From Aerococcus sp. Group 1 (GTDB lineage Bacteria; Bacillota; Bacilli; Lactobacillales; Aerococcaceae), in assembly GCF_000193205.1 (NCBI RefSeq), contig NC_015278.1, forward strand, positions 124,001-188,000: a stretch of DNA of 64,000 nucleotides, written 5' to 3'. Every line of letters starts with the position of its first letter. Positions within the stretch are counted from its first letter, which is position 1. Positions 49,298 through 58,849 of this stretch are shown here, one piece after another. A model generated the notes under the pieces. That model did no database searches. It had not been told where the DNA came from and saw only the letters and a program-made list of their open reading frames with translations. The position numbers were made by a program, and so were the translations under genes.

Positions 49298-49720
49298 ATG
49301 GCGATTGCAAACATTAAAGTCACGTTATTGTGTCCCATTGAAGAAGTATGGAATAAGATAACCAATCTTCATGATTTTTCATGGAGAAGTGATTTGCAGA
49401 ATGTTAAAATTATAGACGAAAATAATTTTGTAGAGATTAGTAAAAATGGAATTGAAACACATTTTAAAGTTACAGATTTTTTGAAATACAAGTGCTGGGC
49501 TTTCAAAATAGAAAATGAAAATATTGTTGGAAGCTGGGTTGGAAAATTTTATTCCCATGGAAATAAAACAACTTTGGATTTTACCGAAGATATAGTTTCT
49601 AAAAATTTCATTTTTAAACCATTTATAGGCTCTTATATTCGTAAGCAGCAGAGACGTTACTTTAAAGATTTAAAGAAAGAACTTAATTGCGAGGAAGCTA
49701 GTTTTATTCAAAAATTATAA
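49298..49720 (+). CDS. SRPBCC-family protein
   Basis: 140 residues; strand-helix pattern of START/polyketide-cyclase-like ligand-binding proteins (IANIKVTLLCPIEEVWNKITNLHDFSWRSDL at the start, basic C-terminal helix). No membrane segment. GGAGG before ATG. Followed by a terminator at 49742-49786. It occurs in erm(TR) segments, function unknown; could bind a small hydrophobic ligand. Confidence 0.75.
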   Translation: MAIANIKVTLLCPIEEVWNKITNLHDFSWRSDLQNVKIIDENNFVEISKNGIETHFKVTDFLKYKCWAFKIENENIVGSWVGKFYSHGNKTTLDFTEDIVSKNFIFKPFIGSYIRKQQRRYFKDLKKELNCEEASFIQKL

Positions 49721-49741
49721 ATATATATTAGTAAAAAATAG

Positions 49742-49786
49742 TACCCGACACGCCTCTTAGTATAATGCGGACCAAGTCGGGTCTTT
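49742..49786. terminator. Terminator after SRPBCC gene
   Basis: ACCCGAC ... GTCGGGT then CTTTT. Confidence 0.75.
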
Positions 49787-49873
49787 TGATTGCATAAAAT
49801 TAGCCCCACCACTATGGTAAGGTCTTGTGCATTAAGTATTATATCGTAAAGATAAAAATATATAACAATAAAT

Positions 49874-49958
49874 GACCAAATACTTGAATAGGAATAGGAC
49901 AAGTACTTGAATGAATTACGGTCAAACACACGAACACAAAATGGACAAATGCTTGAAT
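49874..49958. repeat. Three imperfect direct repeats
   Basis: GACCAAATACTTGAAT (49874), GACAAGTACTTGAAT (49898) and GACAAATGCTTGAAT (49944), ending 40 bases before the ATPase start. Spacing is 24 and 46 bases. May be an operator for that gene. Confidence 0.6.
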
Positions 49959-49999
49959 AAATGATAAAATTTACTTAAGTAATGAGTATGGAGGTAATC

Positions 50000-51270
50000 A
50001 TGAAAGAATATTTACCCAGAATTGCAGATATATTGTTAAAGGAACGATTAGACGCAAAGGGAGCGGTTTTAATTGAAGGTCCTAAATGGTGTGGAAAGAC
50101 TACAACAGCTAAACAAAAGGCTAAAAGTTTAATATCTATGGACCAACCTGATATGACTAGACAGTATCAGCAAATGGCAGAGATTTCTCCTAATACTTTG
50201 CTAGAAGGAGAAACGCCAAGACTAATTGATGAGTGGCAAATTGCACCTAATTTATGGAATGCTGTGCGCTATGAGGTTGATAATAGGGATGAATTTGGTC
50301 AATTTATTTTGACAGGTTCAGCAGTACCCAATGAATTTGATGATTCTATGCATACAGGTACAGGAAGAATTTCTAGGCTTTTAATGAGACCTATGAGTTT
50401 ATATGAATCAAAAGATTCCAGCGGTGAAATATCTCTAAAAGATTTATTTGAAGGTAAAAATATCTCAGCCATTGATGAAACGGGTCTTGAAGAAGTTGCT
50501 TTTCTAATTTGTAGAGGTGGATGGCCAAAAGCAATTGGATTAGATGAGAAACCAGCATTATTCCAAGCTATAGATTATTTTGATGCAATTGTATCTACTG
50601 ATATTAGTAGAGTGGATTCAGTAAAGAGAGACAAAGAAAAGGCTAAAAGATTACTTAAATCCTATGCAAGACATGTAGGTACGCAAAGTTCGTTAGAAGC
50701 GATTAGGCAAGATATGTTAGTAAATCAGTCAGATACATTTGATCAGGTAACACTTTATTCTTACCTGGATGCTTTAAGAAAATATTTGTTATAGAGGATT
50801 CTCCAGCATGGAATCCAAACTTAAGGTCAAAAACATCAATACGAACAACGGATACCAGATACTTTTCAGATCCATCTATTGCAACGGCATCATTGGGTGT
50901 AGGCCCTAAGGATTTATTAGATGATTTAAATACAATGGGGTTTTTATTTGAAAACTTGTGCATTCGTGACTTAAGAATTTATACAGATTACTTAAATGGA
51001 ACGGTTTACCATTATAGAGATAAGCATGGATTAGAATGTGATGCAGTGATTCATTTAAGAAATGGTGCTTATGGACTTATTGAAATTAAACTTGGTGGAG
51101 ATAAGTTAATTGAGGAAGGTGCTGAAACTTTAAAAGATTTAGCATCTAAAATAGATACAAAAAACATGTCCAAACCCTCATTTATGGTGGTATTATGTGC
51201 CAAAGCACCTTTTGCTTATAAAAGAGATGATGATGTTTACGTAATACCTATTACGGCTTTAAGACCTTAA
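50000..51270 (+). CDS. AAA ATPase with DUF4143 domain, one frameshift
   Basis: About 423 residues from ATG 50000 (GGAGG). Walker A GPKWCGKTTTA near residue 32, Walker B-like LIDEWQ, sensor LTGSAVP. The frame breaks at the A-run 50779-50782 (AGAAAATATTT, one A short) and rejoins as ALRKIFVIEDSPAWNP; the C-terminal DUF4143 (nuclease-like GLECDAVIHL ... GLIEIKLG) then continues. Common in prokaryotes with unknown role, sometimes in defence settings. Inside the erm(TR) segment. Confidence 0.82.
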
Positions 51271-51345
51271 TAGTATTAGCATTTATTAACATATTTACCC
51301 ATACGAGGCTTTTGAAAAATATTAGATTTTGTACATACTGACCAC

Positions 51346-51877
51346 TCAAGCCAGCAAGAGCTTAGAAGATAAATCAAAAATATATAGTAAACCAGCAAAG
51401 TCTTTCATAACTTGTAAACTTGGAATGTATGATTTAGGAACTACATTAAATCTTGAATGGGATAAATATAAAGATTTTGTATCTCAACTTTTTGAATATG
51501 ATACTAAAGAAATAAAATCTTCAGGAGTAAAATTTGACGGAGAAAAAAGAGGATTTCCAGTAAAAGTTTTTAATTATATTGAACATAAAGAGTCGGCTGT
51601 AGACTATAATTATATAAATGAACTTCACAAGAATATAAAATCTAAGAGATATAGTAGAGTATATATTGTTGCTCCTGCAACAAGAGTGGATTTTATTGCA
51701 GACTATGAAGAACTAGATGATACAAGATATTACTTTCTAAAAGTTCCGTATGAAATGATAGAAGAACTTCATAAAACACCATTCACAAAGTCTAGACAGC
51801 CAAGAAGTAAAGATGATGTAAATGATATAGAAGAAATGAAGGGATTTCAATTTATATATACACCAGACAGGGTATAG
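51346..51877 (+). pseudogene. mod: mod, C-terminal half, truncated again
   Basis: Continues the methylase after the erm(TR) insertion: ASKSLEDKSKIYSKPAKSFI, KVPYEMIEELHK and GFQFIYTPD. Homology ends near 51867; relatives run on for roughly 100 residues, so the C-terminus is missing. The stop at 51877 belongs to the tet segment. Confidence 0.8.
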
Positions 51878-52062
51878 GTAATTTACTATTGAATGCTATG
51901 ATTCAAGAATTACAATGTAAAGGAATCAAAGAGTTTTGTATGGATAGTGGATATTCCAATGCACAGAAAATATGGAGAAAAAGGTTTGGTGAACCTGAAT
52001 ATTTCCTAGAGAATTATTGGGCAGAGGGTCAACATCATCTAATCTGGAAAATTAAGATTTGA
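51871..52062 (+). pseudogene. GNAT acetyltransferase, C-terminal remnant
   Basis: Open frame GIGNLLLNAMIQELQCKGIK ... HHLIWKIKI to TGA 52062, about 63 residues. It begins in the middle of the acetyl-CoA loop (x-x-G-x-G) and lacks the N-terminal part. Inactive. Confidence 0.7.
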
Positions 52063-52507
52063 ATATATCATGTAAAGATGAATTCCTATAAAAATCTCTA
52101 CGAGTTATTAGTAATATGACAAGTTAAATGCGTTAAGGGATCAAATCTTCCTTGACAAATATAATAAAAACAAATATTATAATATGTAGTATTAATTAAA
52201 GGAGTTTTATCATATGAGGCATAGTATTTTTAAATAACTATTAATAAAATAGAACAAGTACATTTTCCATACTAGTTAATATTTGTATGGCTTGTTAATT
52301 GTACTTTTATTTAAAAATATTCTCATAATAATAAATTTATATTTTTATGTATTATAAGGCATTGACCAGATTAAAGATATAGCACGATTATGCTATATCG
52401 AATTGTATATGTCATATTTACTTTAAGCAGTTATATAAAAAATAAGTTCCCCTGTGAAGAGAGTATTTTATCACAGGGGATTTTTTATATAATTATGGAG
52501 GTATAAA
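52063..52507 (+). promoter_or_regulatory. tet(T) regulatory leader
   Basis: Promoter TTGACA (52152-52157), 17 bases, TATTAT (an overlapping TATAAT lies at 52178). Leader peptide MRHSIFK (52214-52237) with AAAGGAG. Hairpin ACAAG...CCATAC / GTATGG-CTTGT (52254-52295), where AAGTACA/TGTACTT gives an alternative pairing. Then a terminator at 52448-52486. The layout resembles tet(M)-type transcriptional attenuation. Confidence 0.65.
52448..52486 (+). terminator. tet leader terminator
   Basis: TCCCCTGTGA pairs perfectly with TCACAGGGGA, followed by TTTTTT, 22 bases before the tet start. Confidence 0.85.
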
Positions 52508-54463
52508 ATGAAAATTATTAATATAGGAATATTAGCACATGTTGATGCAGGTAAAACAACTGTTACAGAAGGTTTATTATATAAAAGTGGGGCGATTAAT
52601 AAAATTGGAAGAGTTGATAATGCTACAACGACAACGGATTCGATGGAACTTGAAAGAGATAGGGGAATAACTATACGGGCGTCTACAGTTTCATTTAATT
52701 ACAATGATACAAAGGTAAATATCATAGATACACCTGGGCACATGGATTTCATAGCCGAAGTTGAGCGAACTCTGAAAGTGTTAGATGGAGCTATTTTAGT
52801 AATTTCAGCAAAAGAAGGAATTCAAGTCCAAACTAAAGTGATTTTTAATACTTTAGTGAAATTAAATATACCAACACTTATATTTGTGAATAAAATAGAT
52901 CGAAAGGGAGTATGTTTGGATGAGATATACACTCAAATACAGGAGAAATTAACTTCTAATCTTGCAATAATGCAATCAGTTAAAATAAAAGATAAAGGTG
53001 ATTTTGAATTGACAAATGTAAGGGATGATAAAGTAATTCAAAGTCAAATAATAGAGAAGTTACTGGATATAAATGATTATCTAGCAGAAAAATATATAAA
53101 TGGCGATGTCATTGCAGAAAAAGAATATAATGATGTATTTTTGGATGAGATTAATAACTGCAATCTTTATCCTGTATTTCATGGTTCGGCTTTAAAAAAT
53201 ATTGGAATTGACGAGCTATTATTTGCCATTACTAAATATCTTCCTACCAAGAGCTATAATACTGAAGACCTTTTATCAGCGTATGTTTATAAGATTGATA
53301 GGGATGAAAAATCTAGAAAGATGACTTTCTTAAGAGTATTCAGTGGGAATATAAGGACACGTCAAGATGTTTATATAAATGGCACAGAAGAAACTTTCAA
53401 GATAAAAAGTCTGGAATCAATTATGAATGGTGAAATTGTGAAGGTAGATCAGGTTAATAGTGGGGATATTGCTATTATTTCTAATGCTAATTCTCTGAAG
53501 ATAGGTGATTATATTGGTAAGAAATATGACGGGATTTTAGATATAAAGATAGCCCAACCGGCATTGAGAGCATCAATTAAACCTTGTGATTTAAGCAAAA
53601 GAAGCAAACTGATAGAAGCACTATTTGAATTAACTGAAGAAGACCCATTTCTCGATTGTGAAATTAACGGAGATACTGGAGAAATCATATTGAAGCTATT
53701 TGGAAATATTCAAATGGAAGTAATAGAATCACTACTTAAAAGCCGATACAAAATAGATGCTAGATTTGGTGAATTGAAAACAATATATAAAGAACGACCT
53801 AAGAGAAACTCTAAAGCAGTAATCCATATAGAGGTTCCACCAAATCCTTATTGGGCATCTATTGGACTGTCAATAGAACCACTACCAATAGGGTCAGGAT
53901 TATTATATAAGACAGAGGTGTCCTATGGATATTTAAATAATTCATTTCAAAATGCAGTAAAAGATGCTGTAGAGAAGGCTTGTAAAGAAGGGCTTTATGG
54001 ATGGGAAGTTACAGACTTAAAGGTAACTTTTGACTACGGATTATACTATAGCCCGGTAAGTACCCCCTCTGACTTTAGGAATTTAACACCATATGTATTT
54101 TGGGAAGCTCTTCGAAAAGCAGGAACTGAAATATTAGAACCTTATTTAAAATATACAGTTCAAGTTCCAAATGATTTCTGCGGAAGGGTTATGAGTGATC
54201 TTAGAAAGATGAGGGCTTCTATTGAAGATATAATAGCCAAGGGAGAGGAGACAACTTTAAGTGGAAAGATACCTGTTGATACATCGAAGTCCTATCAGTC
54301 AGAATTACTTTCTTATTCAAATGGAAAGGGTATATTTATTACTGAGCCTTATGGGTATGATATATATAATGATAAGCCTATAATTAATGATATTGGGAAC
54401 GACAATAATGATAGCAACAAGGAAGGGTTAAGATATTTATTTCAAAAACAGGATGAAAATTGA
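52508..54463 (+). CDS. tet(T): Ribosomal protection protein, Tet(T) type
   Basis: 651 residues, EF-G-like GTPase. G1 AHVDAGKTT near residue 11, G3 DTPGH, G4 NKID, then domains II-V; the domain IV loop (VSTPSDFRNLTP) reaches into the decoding centre and removes tetracycline. Length and sequence fit Tet(T) from Streptococcus as I recall it, and differ clearly from TetB(P) and Tet(M). GGAGG before ATG 52508; frame intact. The class assignment is from memory; the family is certain. Confidence 0.85.
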   Translation: MKIINIGILAHVDAGKTTVTEGLLYKSGAINKIGRVDNATTTTDSMELERDRGITIRASTVSFNYNDTKVNIIDTPGHMDFIAEVERTLKVLDGAILVISAKEGIQVQTKVIFNTLVKLNIPTLIFVNKIDRKGVCLDEIYTQIQEKLTSNLAIMQSVKIKDKGDFELTNVRDDKVIQSQIIEKLLDINDYLAEKYINGDVIAEKEYNDVFLDEINNCNLYPVFHGSALKNIGIDELLFAITKYLPTKSYNTEDLLSAYVYKIDRDEKSRKMTFLRVFSGNIRTRQDVYINGTEETFKIKSLESIMNGEIVKVDQVNSGDIAIISNANSLKIGDYIGKKYDGILDIKIAQPALRASIKPCDLSKRSKLIEALFELTEEDPFLDCEINGDTGEIILKLFGNIQMEVIESLLKSRYKIDARFGELKTIYKERPKRNSKAVIHIEVPPNPYWASIGLSIEPLPIGSGLLYKTEVSYGYLNNSFQNAVKDAVEKACKEGLYGWEVTDLKVTFDYGLYYSPVSTPSDFRNLTPYVFWEALRKAGTEILEPYLKYTVQVPNDFCGRVMSDLRKMRASIEDIIAKGEETTLSGKIPVDTSKSYQSELLSYSNGKGIFITEPYGYDIYNDKPIINDIGNDNNDSNKEGLRYLFQKQDEN

Positions 54464-55280
54464 GGCCTAAATATAAAATTTAAAATAGAATCGAGAAATC
54501 ATAGTTTTAAAATAGTTGATGAGGGAGCATACCTGTATCAATTAGAAAACTTGAATGGTAGTACATTACTAAAAAAATGAAATTGGTGTTTTTTTACTTC
54601 TGAATGATAGGAAAAATATAATTTAGATGACAGATTTAAAACGAGTATTTGGATCAAATTGAATTTTATGAAGTAAAAGACATATATTCAAAGTGGAAAT
54701 ATTCTATTCAAATCAAATGAAGTGGGGGAATCCCTACGTAATAAAATTGAACATAAGATCAAGGCAGTTTTCGGGACTTTCATAAAGATTATTTTGAGGA
54801 TTTCTATAGTGTTAGAACAGATTATTTTGGATTGCCCATTCTCTAAGGATGAAGTAACATAAGCAGAGACATTATCAGAAGTAGTAAGTCTATATGCTGT
54901 ATTATTGACACATAATCTTGTAAAAGATAAGATTGAATACATAGATATTTATCGAAGTGAAAGTGATAAATATCATATTGTAGAGAGGGATGTATATCTT
55001 TTATTCTATATTAAACTAATATTGGCTTGAAAACTTATTTATAATAAAATAATAAATTTCAAAGGGGCAGATCAAATAATCTGGACATTTTTTTCTTGCC
55101 ACCGAGGAACGTGTCATAATAGTGACAGGGTGCATAAATGTTTTAACATAAGGGTTTCAGGGATTTTTATTGAAAGCATTCATGCATTGGTTAGAGCAAT
55201 TGGGTATAATTGTTGTAAGTAGTGCATGAGAAGTTATGAATTGGAATATTTAATATAACATATTCAGGAGGAGTGTTTAA
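54464..55280. other. Decayed stretch between tet(T) and the S66 peptidase
   Basis: No intact gene. Several short open pieces suggest decayed coding DNA, for instance VVSLYAVLLTHNLVKDKIEY near 54,880 ending at 55,030. A hairpin CAGAT/ATCTG with T-tract lies near 55,075-55,098. The att-like dyad at 55109-55127 is listed separately. Confidence 0.5.
55109..55127. other. att-like dyad, near copy of the ICE left end
   Basis: CGTGTCATAATAGTGACAG; identical over CGTGTCATAATAGTGA to 15,814-15,829 at the hsdM junction. Perfect dyad TGTCA-TAATAG-TGACA. Could be an old element end or secondary attachment site. Confidence 0.6.
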
Positions 55281-56216
55281 ATGATTGCTAATAAATTAAA
55301 AATTGGAGATGAGATAAGGGTTATAGCTCCTTCTCGAAGTTTGAGTGTAGTAAGGCAAGATACTTTTGATAAGGCTTTAACATTGTTAACGGAAAAAGGT
55401 TTTAAAATAACTTTTTCACGAAACAGTCGTGAAATTGATGAAGTGAACTCTTCAAGTATCGAGTCTCGTGTTGAAGATTTACACGAAGCCTTTTTAGATA
55501 AAAATGTTAAGGCTATACTTACCTGCATAGGCGGATTTAATGTTAATCAAATATTGGAGTATATAGATTATTCTTTAATAGAGGCTAATCCCAAAATTAT
55601 ATGTGGATTTTCTGATATTACTGCTTTGCTTAATGCCATTTATTCTAAGACAGGTTTAGTTACTTATCATGGACCCCATTTCTCAAGTTTTGGCTTTGAA
55701 AAAGAAACTGACTATACATATTCATATTTTGAAAGATGTCTTATGAATTCTGATAAGTATAATATAAGACCATCTAAAGATGCAAAAGAATACTATCTTA
55801 TACAGGAAGGAAGTTGTGAGGGAGAACTTATAGGAGGAAACCTTTGCACACTGAATCTTTTGCAAGGAACAAAATTTATGCCTAACTTAAAGAACAAGAT
55901 ATTATTTTTGGAAGATGATAATATTATGGGGAATTATTTCGCTGCCGAGTTCGAAAGAAATTTGCAATCTTTAATTCAAATCTTAAAATTTAATGGAGTA
56001 AAAGGAATATTATTTGGGCGATTTGATGATAGTTGTAAAATAGATATAAATGTAATTCAAAGAATAGTATCAACTAAAAAACAACTTAAAAATATACCTA
56101 TTGTATTTAATGTTGATTTTGGACACGTATTCCCCTTTGCAACATTTCCAATAGGTGGACTAGTAAGGGTGAATGCAACAGAAACTTCCATTTTATTGGA
56201 GGTAGTGAAGCATTAG
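55281..56216 (+). CDS. S66-family LD-carboxypeptidase (MccF-like)
   Basis: 311 residues. Nucleophile serine in CGFSDITA near residue 113, the glutamate in LFLEDDN near residue 213 and the histidine in DFGHVFPFATFPIG near residue 285 form the S66 triad. These serine peptidases trim murein tetrapeptide or, in the MccF branch, cleave microcin C-like nucleotide-peptides and give immunity. No signal peptide, so it acts in the cytosol. GGAGG before ATG. Sits in the tet segment; the sequence alone does not separate the two roles. Confidence 0.88.
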   Translation: MIANKLKIGDEIRVIAPSRSLSVVRQDTFDKALTLLTEKGFKITFSRNSREIDEVNSSSIESRVEDLHEAFLDKNVKAILTCIGGFNVNQILEYIDYSLIEANPKIICGFSDITALLNAIYSKTGLVTYHGPHFSSFGFEKETDYTYSYFERCLMNSDKYNIRPSKDAKEYYLIQEGSCEGELIGGNLCTLNLLQGTKFMPNLKNKILFLEDDNIMGNYFAAEFERNLQSLIQILKFNGVKGILFGRFDDSCKIDINVIQRIVSTKKQLKNIPIVFNVDFGHVFPFATFPIGGLVRVNATETSILLEVVKH

Positions 56217-56577
56217 TTAATAATCTCTAAAGGCATATAGAACACTTCTATCAACCATTAAAAGAGAAAAGTTAACCAAAGAGGGAGATGTTATAAATGA
56301 AAATGGAAGTTAGAAGGGTTTTAACAAAAGATGCTGATGATATAGATGGTATTATGTAAATGATGGAGAAAAACTTCCTTAGATTCCTACAAAAACTTAA
56401 AAAATTACAACATAAAGTCTAGATTTATTGGTGAAAAAATAGAAGAAATTCTTAATAGCGATAAAATTATACATATTATCAATGCAGAGAATGTATTTTG
56501 AATAGAGGATGATGTTAATAATTTAATAAAGTAATCAAATATTAGTCTTCCAGATATAATTGTTTGATTTTCTATCC
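56217..56577 (+). pseudogene. Decayed GNAT-like start and filler
   Basis: GGGAG then ATG 56297: MKMEVRRVLTKDADDIDGIM followed by TAA; the opening looks like the first strand of a GNAT enzyme. The rest to 56577 has stops in all frames. With the C-terminal GNAT piece at 51871 at the other end of the segment, these could be two ends of one gene, which I cannot show. Confidence 0.4.
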
Positions 56578-58821
56578 ACAGGTACAGGTAAGTCATATGT
56601 TATATATGGAATAGCTCAGATTTTATTATCGGAAAAACTAGTAAAAAGGGTATTAGTTTTATGTCCTTCATTAACAATTGAAAAAGGGTTGACAGAAAAA
56701 TTTGAAGATTTAGTTTCAAATCCAGAATTAAGGAATGCAATACCTGAAGAATCCAAAAATATACTACCTAGGATAATAAATGCAAATTCAACAATAATAG
56801 AAGGAGATATATGTATAGAAAATATACATGCAGTATATGAATCTACTGGATCTTCTATAAAAGATAGTTTTAAAAATGGAGGTGAAGATACACTTGTTTT
56901 AAACGATGAATCTCACCATATTTTTAATAAAACAAACGAAAAAGATATAAAAAAATGGAAAGCATTTCTTTTAAATGAAACTTATAATTTTAGATATATA
57001 CTTGGATTTACAGGCACTGCATATATAGATGACGAATATTTTAATGATGTTATATACAGGTATTCGCTAAGAAGTGCTATAGATGATAAAGTTGTAAAAT
57101 CTATAGATTATGTTCAGAAAGATGATGTTTCTAGAGATAGAGAATACAAATTTCAAAAAATTCATAAAAATCATGAAAATAATAAGATAAAATACAGTAA
57201 AATTAAGCCCATTTCAATTTTAATTACAAAGGATATTAGAAGTGCAAAGAATCTATATGAAGATTTTATTGATTTTTTATGTGATTTTGAACAAATAAAC
57301 AGAGAAAAAGCTGAAAGAAAAGTTCTTATAGTAACATCTGATAAAAAGCATAAGGCAAATCTAAAAATGTTAGATTTTGTAGATGAGAAAGAAAATTCTT
57401 TTGAATGGATAATTTCGGTTAGTATGCTTACAGAAGGATGGGATGTTAAAAATGTATTTCAAATTGTGCCATGGGAAGATAGAGCCTTTAATTCTAAGCT
57501 ATTAATTGCTCAAGTGTTAGGAAGAGGTCTTAGAATCCCACCTGAATATTCTACTCCTCAACCTTCAGTTATAGTATTTAATCACGATAGTTGGAGTAAA
57601 AATATAAAATCTTTAGTTAATGAAGTTCTTGAAATAGAAACGAAAATAATAAGTACTGTAAAATTTGAGGGAGATAGGAATAAATATAATTTTTCAGTTA
57701 AAAATTTGCTGTACGATAAAGAGGAAAAAGAAGTTAATACGGAATCTAAGCAATTAAATTATAAAAAATCTTGGAATCAAGGTATAAAACTTAAAAGTCA
57801 AATTTTATCCTCAAAAAAAGAAACAGAATATGAAAATTTATTAACGGGTAAAAATACCAATATTAAATATGACATAAAGTTGAGAACTAAAACTGTAGAT
57901 GAAGTTTTAGATAAGATATACCATGAATTTAGGTTAAGAGACTGGGAAACGGAAATACTAGGTCTTGGAGATGAAGTTTATTCAAAAGATAATTTACCCC
58001 CTAGAGAAAAGTTGAAAGAAATTATTAAAAATTCTATGCAAAATGCAGGTATAGAAGGAGATATCTTAATAGAAGAAAATGCGAATAAAATATTTACTGC
58101 ATTTTCAACATTATTTAGATCAAGAAGTAAAACTGTAATAAATTCTATCAAATCAACTGATTTTATTGAGGTTAACACAAATGATATAAGAGATGAAACA
58201 AGAGGAATATTATCATTTAGAACGGATTCAATGCTTTTTTATTCAGATAGATATAAAGACGAAATCTCAAATGAAGAACAGAGGGAAATAATAGAAAAAT
58301 TTTTAGAAGATGATAACTTGCCAAGAAAGGCTTGCAATGAAATAAATTTTTTTGATTTTAAAACACCCCTAAATCTAGTAATATCAACAAGAGATCCAGA
58401 ATATAAATTTATAAAAAAATATCTTACAGATAATAAAAATGCTCAGAAAATAGATGCTTGGATTAAATCAAGAGATATGGGATTTTATAGTATAGAGTAC
58501 TCATATAAAATGAATTCTCATACAAAAATTGCAAATTTTAATCCTGATTTTATACTAAAATTAAAAAGTGATGAAGATATTTACGTTGTTATTGAAATTA
58601 AAGATAATAAAGATGATTCTGCTGAAAATAAAGGTAAAAATAGAGCGGCAAGAGAACATTTTAAGTTGTTAAATGAAAAGTTAGAAGCGTCTGGAATCAA
58701 AGAAAAGTATCTTTTTCATTTTCTAAGTCCAAATGATTATGAAATATTTTTTGAATATTTAAGAAATGACAAACTAGATACTTTTGTAAGTGAATTGGAT
58801 AATTTGCTTGATGAGATATAG
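56578..58821 (+). pseudogene. res: Type III restriction subunit (res), N-terminally truncated
   Basis: About 747 residues. Homology begins inside Walker A at TGTGKSYVIYG; the N-terminal Q-motif part is lost and replaced by the tet segment border. DESHH (DEAH-type), FTGTAY, and LGRGLRIP (motif VI) follow, and the C-terminal endonuclease PD-ExK site is visible as NPDFILKL ... VIEIKDNK. Without its start codon and ribosome site, and with mod broken, it is unlikely to be made or active. Confidence 0.85.
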
Positions 58822-58849
58822 AAGTAGAGAAGGTTTACCTCTCTACTTC
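58821..58849. terminator. Bidirectional terminator between res and relaxase
   Basis: GAAGTAGAG ... CTCTACTTC with AGGT/ACCT inner pairing. The stem also encodes the last residues of the relaxase. Confidence 0.75.

Larger units (their letters stand above)
47186..51350. mobile_element. erm(TR) segment inserted into mod
   Basis: 4,165-base insertion flanked by TCAAG at 47181-47185 and 51346-51350. It holds erm(TR) with leader peptides, remnants of spectinomycin phosphotransferase and a deaminase, an SRPBCC protein and an ATPase. I see no transposase or recombinase and no clear terminal inverted repeats, so the mobilising agent is unknown. Confidence 0.8.
51867..56582. mobile_element. tet(T)-type segment at the mod/res junction
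   Basis: About 4.7 kb replacing the end of mod and the start of res. It carries GNAT remnants at both ends, the tetracycline gene with its leader, a decayed stretch with an att-like sequence, and an S66 peptidase. Both borders read ACAGG-TA-AGGTAA-like: ACAGGGTATAGGTAAT at the left, ACAGGTACAGGTAAGT at the right. No recombinase inside. Confidence 0.65.

Noticed and set aside
47186-51350. Tn554-type transposon carrying erm(A)
   Set aside because: No tnpA, tnpB or tnpC gene is present, and the site is not the Tn554 target radC as far as can be seen.
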